A DNA stretch of 36,391 bases from Desulfosudis sp034189195 (lineage in GTDB: Bacteria; Desulfobacterota; Desulfobacteria; Desulfobacterales; Desulfosudaceae). Below are positions 1-7,170 of the stretch, piece by piece (within the stretch, counting starts at the first letter, position 1; each line of letters begins with the position of its first letter). Location: assembly GCA_034189195.1 (NCBI GenBank), contig JAXHVI010000130.1, positions 1 to 36,391 on the forward strand. Reading direction: 5' to 3'. Below the pieces are notes generated by a model. The model searched no databases, was not told the origin of the DNA, and saw only the letters and a program-made list of their open reading frames with translations. The translations under genes and the position numbers were made by a program.

Positions 1-58
1 TCGTCCATCTCGATGCACCCATAAGAAGTTTATAGCCCCGGTTGGAGGGTAACCGATA

Positions 59-105
59 GGGAATGGGGAGCGGGGGATAACAAAAAAATCCCCCGCCCCA
101 TTCCC
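59..105 (-). terminator. Hairpin just downstream of the methyltransferase gene
   Basis: A long inverted repeat lies four bases beyond the methyltransferase stop codon. The arms at 59-78 and 88-105 pair over 18 bp with a two-base bulge (69-70), around an A-rich 9-base loop. No run of T follows on either strand, so it is a terminator-like or mRNA-stabilising hairpin rather than a textbook intrinsic terminator. Bases 1-58 hold no recognisable feature. Confidence 0.5.
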
Positions 106-108
106 GAA

Positions 109-2259
109 TTATACTTTGTATCCTTCTAACACAATATGTTGTATAGACCCATTCAAAAGCCGGAAGAGCCCAAAAATATAATCCCCGGTCCAGACCTCCT
201 CATACGCATCCAGGGTCAACCGGGTCGGTTCGACACTGCCGTCGATTTTCATCTGGGCGCCGCTGTCGCGCTTGACTCGGATGATCTCGCGCTTGCTTTC
301 AAAATTAAAATCCACGGCCCAGTAATCAATCCAGTCCGTCCAGTTCTTGGTCAGCACCTCGCGGGTGACGATGCCGTCCTTGTCCTTGTTCACTTTTACG
401 ATTTGACCTTTTTCCACCACTATGCGGCTGCCCTTCTTTTTGATAGCTGCCTCGGCGTTGGCGATTGAGTCCTGGGAATAGAATACCGAGAAATCGGTCA
501 GCCCCACCGCCACGGTAGCGGACTTCCCTTTTTTACCCGCCTTGACAATCGGCTTGACCTCAATATAAGCCACATCATGGAACACCACCTGATTTTTTTC
601 CACGGCCCGCTTGTCAAACACCTCGGCGGGAATGTATTTCGGGGCAATGTCGATGCCCTTGGCCTTGGCTTCATCCAGCACATTGGGGAACAGACCCATT
701 TCAAATTCAAAGCCCAGGATGTCCACTTTGGTGATATGCTTCTTACGGCACTCCAGAATAATTTCCTCCACAAACAGCCGGGTCACCGGCAGGTTGACCG
801 GGCCGACCGAGACCAGGCGTCCGGCTTTTTTGCCGTGAAAGCAGACAAAGCCCTCGGTTTTTTCCGCCCTGTAGGCCCGCAGGATCAGGTCGAGAAAGGC
901 GGCCTCTTTTGCCTCCAGTTGCTTTTTCTTTTCTTCCTCGCGCAGGTTGGGATTCACCCCGATGTAATGCTGCCGCTCATATTTGCCCAGGTTGAGAATT
1001 TCAAAGGCCCGGTAATTTTTGCCATCGGCTTTCATCTGCCGCTGGACCCCGATCAGACGCTTGCGCGTGGTGTGAATGGCAAACTTGCCCAGGTCGGTGC
1101 AGATCCACTTACGGCCCAGCTTTTCCGCCACCGCCGCGAGAGTACCGGAGCCGCAGAAGAAGTCAGCCACCAGATCGCCTTCGTTAGTCCCAGATCCAAT
1201 TACACGCTCTAAGATTTCATTGGGTTTTTGTGTTGGATATTTTGTGTTATCGGTCGGCTTCGGTTGATATGAAGGGAAATCATCCCATACATCTGAGGCC
1301 AGAGTGCCTTTCGTGGGGTCATCAACATACGTCACGGTGTGAGCCTTAGATTCTCGCTCTTCATTAGTTGCCTTTCGACTCATCCGATGTCGAGTGTAGA
1401 ACCATCTTCCCTCCGCATCTTGTTGCATCGTCGAGCGCACATATTCGCTGAAAGAAACGCGAATCTGAGGAGAATCAACACAAATCTTGAATAGGTCAGA
1501 CTTCTTGAACCACAACAAAGTTTCGTGTGCTTTCGGAAGACTTCGGCCGTGCGCTCCACCCATAATCTGGTGCTTCCAGATCACTTCGCTGATTAGGTTC
1601 TCCGCTCCGAAGACCTCTGTTAAAACCATTTTCATCCAAGCATTAACCCGCCAATCACAATGCACATAGATGCTTCCTTCCTCGGCCAGCAGATCCCGCA
1701 TCAGGATCAGCCGCTCATAAATCATGGCGATAAAGGAATCAGCGCCCTTGCCCCAGGTGTCGCGGTAGGCGATTTCTTCAAGGATGTTGGGCTTCTTGGT
1801 AAAGGTGTCGCCCCCGATCTCAATGTCCATGGAAAAGTCGGCCCCCACGTCAAAGGGCGGGTCGATGTAGATCAGCTTGAGCCCGCCCTGGGCTTCGATC
1901 TCTTCCCGCAGGGGCCCGTTTTTCAAGCTGGAGAGAATGAGCTTGTTGTCGCCCCAGATCAGCTTGTTGGTCCATCCCTTGATCTGGCGGCCCCGGCCGT
2001 CTAAGGAGACACCGGCAAAGGTCAGCAGGGGGGAGTCGTCTTTGGTGTCTTCCGGCTTTTCGGCCCTGGGCTCATCCACCTGCTCGATCACCTGAAACGG
2101 CAGCACGATGTTGCAGACCTCATTGGTCTTGCCGTTCCAGACCAGCTCCACCTCCCGCTTCTCGTCAAACAGCAGGAACCGGTACTTGTCCGGCAACGGC
2201 TTGTCCGCTTCAATGTAGCGGATAATCTCCTGCTGCTCCTGTTCGGTGAGTCGCGGCAT
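109..2259 (-). CDS. Type III-like site-specific adenine DNA methyltransferase (Mod)
   Basis: A 716-residue N6-adenine DNA methyltransferase, probably the modification subunit of a type III restriction system or an orphan relative. The catalytic motif DPPF is at residues 133-136 and the SAM-binding motif FCGSGT follows at 368-373. This order (motif IV before motif I) marks the beta class, which includes type III Mod proteins. The segment between the two motifs (about residues 200-355, bases 1190-1660) should be the target-recognition domain and is clearly AT-richer than the rest of the gene, suggesting domain replacement. The start ATG at 2259 has an AAGGAAA ribosome site a few bases upstream. 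No Res helicase gene is in the window; one could lie beyond the left edge, although the hairpin after the stop codon argues for a transcript end here. The family assignment is firm; pairing with a nuclease is unknown. Confidence 0.88.
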   Translation of the reverse strand: MPRLTEQEQQEIIRYIEADKPLPDKYRFLLFDEKREVELVWNGKTNEVCNIVLPFQVIEQVDEPRAEKPEDTKDDSPLLTFAGVSLDGRGRQIKGWTNKLIWGDNKLILSSLKNGPLREEIEAQGGLKLIYIDPPFDVGADFSMDIEIGGDTFTKKPNILEEIAYRDTWGKGADSFIAMIYERLILMRDLLAEEGSIYVHCDWRVNAWMKMVLTEVFGAENLISEVIWKHQIMGGAHGRSLPKAHETLLWFKKSDLFKICVDSPQIRVSFSEYVRSTMQQDAEGRWFYTRHRMSRKATNEERESKAHTVTYVDDPTKGTLASDVWDDFPSYQPKPTDNTKYPTQKPNEILERVIGSGTNEGDLVADFFCGSGTLAAVAEKLGRKWICTDLGKFAIHTTRKRLIGVQRQMKADGKNYRAFEILNLGKYERQHYIGVNPNLREEEKKKQLEAKEAAFLDLILRAYRAEKTEGFVCFHGKKAGRLVSVGPVNLPVTRLFVEEIILECRKKHITKVDILGFEFEMGLFPNVLDEAKAKGIDIAPKYIPAEVFDKRAVEKNQVVFHDVAYIEVKPIVKAGKKGKSATVAVGLTDFSVFYSQDSIANAEAAIKKKGSRIVVEKGQIVKVNKDKDGIVTREVLTKNWTDWIDYWAVDFNFESKREIIRVKRDSGAQMKIDGSVEPTRLTLDAYEEVWTGDYIFGLFRLLNGSIQHIVLEGYKV

Positions 2260-2341
2260 TGGCTTTCCTTTTAAACCCCCGTGCTTTTATAGCACACGGT
2301 ATTTATCATGTTGTATCGCAGAGGCCATAAAAAGTTTTTCA

Positions 2342-2366
2342 GGCGGCTTTGTTTTACAAAGCCGTC
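2342..2366 (-). terminator. Probable intrinsic terminator of the nqr operon
   Basis: Directly after the nqrE stop codon, a stem of about 8-10 bp (2357-2366 pairing with 2342-2351, loop TAAAA) is followed on the minus strand by A5, C, then T5 (2329-2333). The T-run is offset by eight bases, so efficiency is uncertain. Its position ends the nqrABCDE transcript before the methyltransferase gene and leaves no room for an nqrF. Confidence 0.5.
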
Positions 2367-2975
2367 TCATAGCGTGATTCCTGAAAACAGCATGAATGCC
2401 ATGGCCATCAGCCCGGTCACCACCATGGTGATGCCGTATCCTTCCAGGCCGTGGGGCATGTCCGCGTAGCGCAGCTTTTTGCGAATGGCGGCCATGGAGA
2501 CAATGGCCATCAGCCATCCCAGGCCCGAGCCGAACCCGAACACCAGGGATTCGAGAAAGGTGTACTGCCGCTCCACCATGAAGAGCGATGTTCCCAGAAT
2601 GGCGCAGTTCACCGCGATCAGGGGAAGGAACACGCCCAGGGCCGTGTAGAGCCCCTGGGAAAAACGGTCGATGATCATCTCAATGGCCTGGACCATGGCC
2701 GCGATGGTGGCGATAAAGGTGATGAATTTTAAAAAACTCAAATCCACGTTGGGCAGGCCGGCCCAGGCCAGGGCCCCGGGGGCCAGAAGGTAGGTGTAGA
2801 CCAGCCAGTTGAGGGGCGTGGTGATGGTCAGCACGAACACCACGGCAAATCCCAGGCCCGTGGCGGTGTGAATGTTTTTCGAGACCGCCACAAAGGAGCA
2901 CATGCCCAGAAAATAGGCCAGCAGGATGTTGCCCACAAAGACCGAGTTTAAAAATAGGGTGATCAGGTCCTGCAT
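2367..2975 (-). CDS. nqrE: Na+-translocating NADH:quinone reductase subunit E (NqrE/RnfA family)
   Basis: A 202-residue, very hydrophobic protein with about six membrane helices and the family's usual length. NqrE (RnfA in Rnf complexes) pairs with NqrD in the membrane and is part of the ion-translocating core, where the two hold an intramembrane Fe centre through conserved cysteines. A cysteine in the first helix region (MCSF) and one in the helix near residue 117 (NCAI) fit that role. ATG at 2975 lies one base after the nqrD stop codon (TAG, 2979-2977), so translation is coupled. This is the last gene of the operon; a hairpin follows immediately and no nqrF is present. Family membership is secure. 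Nqr rather than Rnf is chosen because its partners NqrA, NqrB and NqrC have Nqr-type sequences. Confidence 0.92.
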   Translation of the reverse strand: MQDLITLFLNSVFVGNILLAYFLGMCSFVAVSKNIHTATGLGFAVVFVLTITTPLNWLVYTYLLAPGALAWAGLPNVDLSFLKFITFIATIAAMVQAIEMIIDRFSQGLYTALGVFLPLIAVNCAILGTSLFMVERQYTFLESLVFGFGSGLGWLMAIVSMAAIRKKLRYADMPHGLEGYGITMVVTGLMAMAFMLFSGITL

Positions 2976-2976
2976 G

Positions 2977-3594
2977 CTACTCCTTTTTCAGGCTTTTCTG
3001 CAGCCATACCAGCAGGCCGATGATGATAAAGGCGGCCGGCGCCAGCAGCATGAAACCGGCGTCTTCGTAACCGGCGCTGTAAGCGGCGCCGGGAACCACC
3101 TGGATCCCCAGCAGCTTGCCCGCGCCCAGCAGCTCCCGAATGGCGGCAACAAGAACCAGCACCGAGGCGTATCCCGCGCCGTTGCCCATGCCGTCCAGAA
3201 AGGCCAGAAGGGGCGGGTTGGCCAGGGCAAAGGATTCGGCCCGGCCCAGCACGATGCAGTTGGTGATGATCAGGCCCACGAACACCGACAGCTGCTTGCT
3301 GGTGTCGTACATAAAGGCCTTGAGAAACTCGTCGCACAGGATCACCAGGGAGGAGATCACGGCCAGCTCCACGATGATGCGGATGTTTCGCGGAACCAGG
3401 TTTCGCATGGCCGAAATGATCAGGCTGGAAAACGAGACCACGAAGGTCATGGCCAGGCCCATGACAATGGCGGTTTTCAGCTGAACGGTCACGGCCAGGG
3501 CCGAGCAGATGCCCAGCATCTGGATGTTGATGGGATTGTTCTCCCACACCGGCTGGGCAAGGGTCTTAAATGCCTGTGTCTTGGTAAGTTTCAT
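2977..3594 (-). CDS. nqrD: Na+-translocating NADH:quinone reductase subunit D (NqrD/RnfE family)
   Basis: A 205-residue integral membrane protein with about six helices, homologous to NqrD and RnfE. Family hallmarks are the N-terminal stretch around NPINIQMLGICSALAVT, the central helix with ILCDEFLKAF, and TNCIVLGRAE with its conserved cysteine, the counterpart of the NqrE cysteine motif. It works with NqrE to form the Na+ (or H+) channel part of the complex. ATG at 3594 is preceded by a weak purine-rich ribosome site (GGGAAAG). Upstream, the 45-base gap to nqrC consists mostly of an unusual hexanucleotide repeat. The gene ends one base before nqrE. Confidence 0.92.
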   Translation of the reverse strand: MKLTKTQAFKTLAQPVWENNPINIQMLGICSALAVTVQLKTAIVMGLAMTFVVSFSSLIISAMRNLVPRNIRIIVELAVISSLVILCDEFLKAFMYDTSKQLSVFVGLIITNCIVLGRAESFALANPPLLAFLDGMGNGAGYASVLVLVAAIRELLGAGKLLGIQVVPGAAYSAGYEDAGFMLLAPAAFIIIGLLVWLQKSLKKE

Positions 3595-3610
3595 GACTTT
3601 CCCACTTTTC

Positions 3611-3650
3611 TCTTACTCTTACTCTTAATCTTAATCTTCTTACTCTTTTT
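3611..3650. repeat. Hexanucleotide tandem repeat between nqrC and nqrD
   Basis: On the coding (minus) strand this stretch reads as ATTAAG twice then AGTAAG twice, flanked by degenerate copies. It overlaps the last codons and stop of nqrC and fills most of the spacer before nqrD. A change in copy number would alter the nqrC-nqrD spacing by 6 bases per unit without touching the reading frame of nqrD. Other six-base microsatellites occur at 24103-24140, 34271-34293 and 35101-35139. Confidence 0.8.
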
Positions 3651-4398
3651 GTTTTTTCCCCGCCTTTGTGTCACATATCCCCTGGCCCGGGGGCACCATT
3701 TTAAAATGATCCTTGCGGAATTTTACCGATACCGGTTCATATTCACGCAGAATCGTTTCCAGGCCGCGGCTCAGGTATCGGCCGGTAAGGGTGGCGCCGC
3801 TGATGCCGTCCACGTAGTTGGCCCGCCGGTCCGGCGCCACCTGGTCTTTTACCGCGCCCTTGGCAACGGCAACGGAGACAAAGTCGCCGGCGGTATTGAC
3901 GATTTTTTTGCCCACGAAGTTTTTCTGAAACCACGCTTTTTCAATCTCGCCGCCCAGGCCCGGGGTCTCTGAGTGCTGGTACACGGTAAAGCCGGACACG
4001 GTTTTTCCGTCATCGGCCAGGGCCAGGTATCCCTTGATTTCTCCCCACACCCCCTTTGTATCAATGGGAATGATGTAGTTTTCAATCACCTGGCCGGCGC
4101 TGATGTTCAGGTAGACCTGAAGGGCTCTTGCATGGCTTTCCCCCGGTTCCAGGGGCCGGCCGTCGGGGGTCAGGCGCAGACACCGGATGCGGTCGTTGAA
4201 AAGCTGCTCGATTTCTGCCGGTGTCTGCTGTTCGTCCTCCTGCACCAGGCCGGCGGATTTTAGAATGTTTTTCTGCCGGTCGACGCGCACGTTGGCCATC
4301 TGGTAGGGCTTGAGCCCAACGGCCGCGCCGGTGAGCAGGGCGCTGCACACTCCGCACAATACCAGGGCAAACACGATGGATTTCAACGCGTCAGACAT
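3640..4398 (-). CDS. nqrC: Na+-translocating NADH:quinone reductase subunit C (NqrC)
   Basis: A 252-residue subunit with one N-terminal membrane anchor (about residues 8-29) and a periplasmic FMN-binding domain. The covalent flavin attachment motif SGAT is at residues 200-203, with Thr203 as the phosphoester-linked residue. Other Nqr-type marks are RQKNILKSAGL near residue 41 and GVWGEIKGYLAL near 116, which resemble NqrC more than RnfG. Length matches the family. ATG at 4398 overlaps the nqrB stop (4391-4393) by 8 bases, so the two are translationally coupled. The C-terminus is a lysine-rich tail encoded by the start of the hexamer repeat. In the complex NqrC passes electrons between the Fe centre of NqrD/E and the NqrB flavin. 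Confidence 0.93.
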   Translation of the reverse strand: MSDALKSIVFALVLCGVCSALLTGAAVGLKPYQMANVRVDRQKNILKSAGLVQEDEQQTPAEIEQLFNDRIRCLRLTPDGRPLEPGESHARALQVYLNISAGQVIENYIIPIDTKGVWGEIKGYLALADDGKTVSGFTVYQHSETPGLGGEIEKAWFQKNFVGKKIVNTAGDFVSVAVAKGAVKDQVAPDRRANYVDGISGATLTGRYLSRGLETILREYEPVSVKFRKDHFKMVPPGQGICDTKAGKKQKE

Positions 4399-5572
4399 TG
4401 GGCATTCGTTTCTTTAGCCGCAGGGCAATGGCCACGTGGTCCAGCAGCGGGGCAAACAGGTTCATAAACAGAATGGCCAGCATGATGCCCTCCGGGTAGG
4501 CCGGGTTGAAGACCCGGATCAGCACGGTGAGCATGCCGATGAGAAACCCGTAAACCCAACGGGCGTTTTCCATGCCCGGCCCTGAGACCGGGTCGGTGGC
4601 CATATAGACGATGCCAAAGGCAAACCCGCCCATGATAAGGTGGTAAAGCGGATTCAGCCCGAACCAGGGATGGGCCCCGGGCCCGGCAAACAGGGTGAGC
4701 AGCCAGCCCGTGGCCAGCAGGCCGGCAACGCCGCCGAGAATAATGCGCCAGCTGGCAATGCCGGTGACAATCAGCAGGGCCGCGCCGGCCAGGCAGCAGA
4801 GGGCCGAAGTGCCGCCGATGCTGCCGGGATAGTTGCCCAGGAACAGGGTCAGCCACGGCAGCCCGGTATTTTCCAGGGTTTCCGCTATGCGCTCTCCGGC
4901 CTGGGCCAGGGCTGCCACGGCCAGGGGCGTTGCCCCGGTAACGGCGTCCACCCCGGAGCCGGCGGCCAGGTCGGCCACCCACACCGCGTCGCCGGACATG
5001 CGGGCCGGGTAGGCGAAAAAGAGAAAGGCCCGGCCGGTCAGGGCCGGATTAAAAATGTTGCGGCCCGTGCCGCCGAAGATCTCTTTTCCGATCACCACGC
5101 CGAAGGAGATGCCCACCGCCGCCTGCCACAGGGGAATGGACGGGGGCAGGGTCAGCGGAAACAGCAGGCCGGTGACCAGAAACCCTTCGCTGATGGGATG
5201 TTTTCGTATCGAGGCAAACAGCAGTTCCCAGAAAAAGCCCACGCCGTAAGAGACGACAATCAGGGGCAGCACGATCCGCAGGCCCCTCAGGGTCACGTCG
5301 AACAGGGACAGCGAGAGGCCGGCGGCCATTGACGCCTGGTATCCGGTGTTGTAAATGCCGAAAAAAAGCGGCGGCATCAGGGCCAGGATCACCATGCTCA
5401 TGAACCGTTTCAGGTCGATGCTGTCGCGCACATAAGGGGCCTGGACCGTGGGGATGCCGGGAAGAAAAAAGAAGGTCTCGGTGGCGTCAAACAGGGGCGC
5501 CAGCCGGGCAAAACGGCCCCCTTTTTCAAAATGGCGGCGCTGGGAATCAAAAAGGGCGCGGATCGCTTTCAT
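4391..5572 (-). CDS. nqrB: Na+-translocating NADH:quinone reductase subunit B (NqrB)
   Basis: A 393-residue multi-helix membrane subunit that carries the second covalent FMN and riboflavin in characterised Nqr complexes. The N-terminal region, with HFEKGGR at about 14-20 and LPGIPTVQAPYVRDSID at about 37-53, is diagnostic of NqrB and absent from RnfD. The flavinylation motif is TGAT with Thr215, a variant of the usual SGAT. GGTGRNIFNPALTGRAF (about 167-183) and MATDPVSGP near the C-terminus are further family marks. The start chosen is ATG at 5572, because it overlaps the nqrA stop in an ATGA arrangement and the family consensus begins there; an upstream in-frame extension to 5668 lies inside nqrA. 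It forms the core of the ion-pumping module with NqrD and NqrE. Confidence 0.94.
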   Translation of the reverse strand: MKAIRALFDSQRRHFEKGGRFARLAPLFDATETFFFLPGIPTVQAPYVRDSIDLKRFMSMVILALMPPLFFGIYNTGYQASMAAGLSLSLFDVTLRGLRIVLPLIVVSYGVGFFWELLFASIRKHPISEGFLVTGLLFPLTLPPSIPLWQAAVGISFGVVIGKEIFGGTGRNIFNPALTGRAFLFFAYPARMSGDAVWVADLAAGSGVDAVTGATPLAVAALAQAGERIAETLENTGLPWLTLFLGNYPGSIGGTSALCCLAGAALLIVTGIASWRIILGGVAGLLATGWLLTLFAGPGAHPWFGLNPLYHLIMGGFAFGIVYMATDPVSGPGMENARWVYGFLIGMLTVLIRVFNPAYPEGIMLAILFMNLFAPLLDHVAIALRLKKRMPNV

Positions 5573-6909
5573 GGGGCCGTTGTTTCCATATAATAGGCCT
5601 GCCGGGCCGTTTTGAGGTGTTCGGTCAGTTCGATTTTGGACGGGCACACATAGGCGCACAATCCGCACTCCACGCAGTCCAGCAGGCCGTGGGCCAGGGA
5701 CTCCTCCACCTCACCGGCCAGCACCGCCTTTACCGTGAACTGGGGCAGGATGTCCACCGGGCAGACCGTGGCGCAGGTGCCGCAGTTGACGCAGGCCCGC
5801 TCTTCCCCGTGCATTCCGGCATCCATGGGCAGGGGGCCTTTCCGCAACCTGGATAAAAAGGCCCTGGAGCGGGTGGGCTTGTCTGTCCCGGGCCGCAGAA
5901 AGCCCAGAAACTGGGATGTTTTTCCGTCGGGCAGGGCGGTGACGGCGGTTTCATACATGCCCAGAAAGGAGCCGGCGCTGACCCTCTGACCCCGCCAGAG
6001 GCCTCCGGCCATGATCTGGATGGTATCCGCTTTGTCCGGTTCCGGCGCCAGACGGGCCAGGGGGGCACCCATGCGGGTGCGGCAGTAATACCGTGCCGCC
6101 GGCGTTGAGACCGCCACCACCCGGTGAACCGGAAAGCATCCGGTTTTAAGAAATTCGCCCAGCAGCACCACGTCGGCGCCGTGAATGTACCAGCTTCTGT
6201 TCTCCGCCTGGGAGGAGCGGGTGTAATAGAGCAGCACGCCGGGATCGTCGGCCGGATAGGGGCCGGTAACGGTGTGGGAGATCAGGGAGGAAAGCGCTGT
6301 GAGCCGGGTTGATGTCTCCGGCGATGCCGCCACCAGAACCCGGGGGGCCAGGCGAAAAAGGGCGGACATGCCCAGTTTGAAAAGGTCGGCCGTGTCCTTC
6401 ATATAGACCAGGGGGCCGGGATGAAAGGGGTCTAAGGCCTCAAGATTGACGATGATCGCCGACGGATCGCTTTTCGGGTCGGCCATGTCCCGAAAGGGAA
6501 GGGCGCGCAGAAACGGCCAGAGCCCGGCCTTCATCATCAGGGCGGCCAGGTCCGCCTTTTGCATGGCGCTGATCTTTTTTTCGGAAAGCGGATCAACGGA
6601 TTCGCACGTTTCCTCTTTGTCCACGGCGATCACAATGGCGCGAATCACCCGCCTGGGGCCGAAGTCAATGGCCTTCACCGTGCCGCCGGCCGGGGACACA
6701 AAACAGATGTCCGGGTTGCGCTTGTCGACAAACAGCACCGATCCGCGCCGGACCGTTTCCCCTTCGGCCACCTGGAGTTTCGGCCTTACAAAGGGAATGC
6801 GTTCCGGCACCACGCCGATCCGGTCAAAACCGGTCACGGTTTCAACGTTCGGGCCCGGTTGGCCGGTGATGTTGAGGCCGAGCCCCTTTTTCATGGTAAC
6901 GGTTGGCAT
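5569..6909 (-). CDS. nqrA: NqrA with two complete [4Fe-4S] motifs, intermediate between NqrA and RnfC
   Basis: A 446-residue peripheral subunit at the head of the operon. The N-terminus (MKKGLGLNITGQP, residues 6-18) is of NqrA type, and the length equals typical NqrA. Unlike canonical NqrA, the C-terminal region has two intact CxxCxxCxxxCP motifs: Cys373/376/379/383 and Cys412/415/418/422. I checked both on the nucleotide sequence (5761-5793 and 5638-5676). Such paired clusters are the hallmark of RnfC; in ordinary NqrA only vestiges of this segment remain. The protein can therefore be expected to bind two [4Fe-4S] clusters and accept electrons from a ferredoxin-like partner. ATG at 6909 is chosen over a TTG extension to 6978 because homology starts here; no strong ribosome site is visible. 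The stop overlaps nqrB by four bases. NqrA homology is firm; cluster content is inferred from motifs. Confidence 0.9.
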   Translation of the reverse strand: MPTVTMKKGLGLNITGQPGPNVETVTGFDRIGVVPERIPFVRPKLQVAEGETVRRGSVLFVDKRNPDICFVSPAGGTVKAIDFGPRRVIRAIVIAVDKEETCESVDPLSEKKISAMQKADLAALMMKAGLWPFLRALPFRDMADPKSDPSAIIVNLEALDPFHPGPLVYMKDTADLFKLGMSALFRLAPRVLVAASPETSTRLTALSSLISHTVTGPYPADDPGVLLYYTRSSQAENRSWYIHGADVVLLGEFLKTGCFPVHRVVAVSTPAARYYCRTRMGAPLARLAPEPDKADTIQIMAGGLWRGQRVSAGSFLGMYETAVTALPDGKTSQFLGFLRPGTDKPTRSRAFLSRLRKGPLPMDAGMHGEERACVNCGTCATVCPVDILPQFTVKAVLAGEVEESLAHGLLDCVECGLCAYVCPSKIELTEHLKTARQAYYMETTAP

Positions 6910-7004
6910 GGGTCTGGCACCCGTAATATAAGGTCGGAAATTGCGAGTTACCGTATCATGGATCAGCCTGATGTTCAAGCGCCGGAAGTCGCGGACGACC
7001 GGTC

Positions 7005-7033
7005 TTGACTTTTGGGCGTGTCCCCCCCATGAT
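7005..7033 (+). promoter_or_regulatory. Candidate sigma-70-type promoter for the amidase gene
   Basis: TTGACT at 7005-7010 and CATGAT at 7028-7033 are separated by 17 bases (5/6 and 4/6 matches to consensus). It would give a leader of roughly 130 bases before the amidase ATG. The spacer contains a C7 run. The region 6910-7170 is the divergent intergenic space between nqrA and the amidase; I see no equally convincing promoter for nqrA on the other strand. Confidence 0.35.
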
Positions 7034-7170
7034 AGGAGGGTCTTTCGGGATGTTCCGGCATATACGGGGTTTCCGCCCCGCTTTGTTGCCGGGTCAATTT
7101 TTCTTGCCGGTTTGATCCCGGGTCAGATGCTGAACACGAAGACGCGGGGCCTTTTAAAAAAGGGGTGTCC

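Noticed and set aside
2260..2366. A possible nqrF start or small subunit after nqrE
   Set aside because: The space is only 107 bases, contains a hairpin, and no coding frame with ferredoxin or flavin motifs is present.
2926..3972. A 348-codon open frame on the plus strand
   Set aside because: Antisense to nqrC and nqrD; His/Gln-rich translation without recognisable domains.
2367..6909. Calling the operon rnfCDGEA
   Set aside because: The D, G and C counterparts read as NqrB, NqrC and NqrA (HFEKGG, QKNILKSAGL, MKKGLGLN signatures); only the cysteine motifs of NqrA are Rnf-like.
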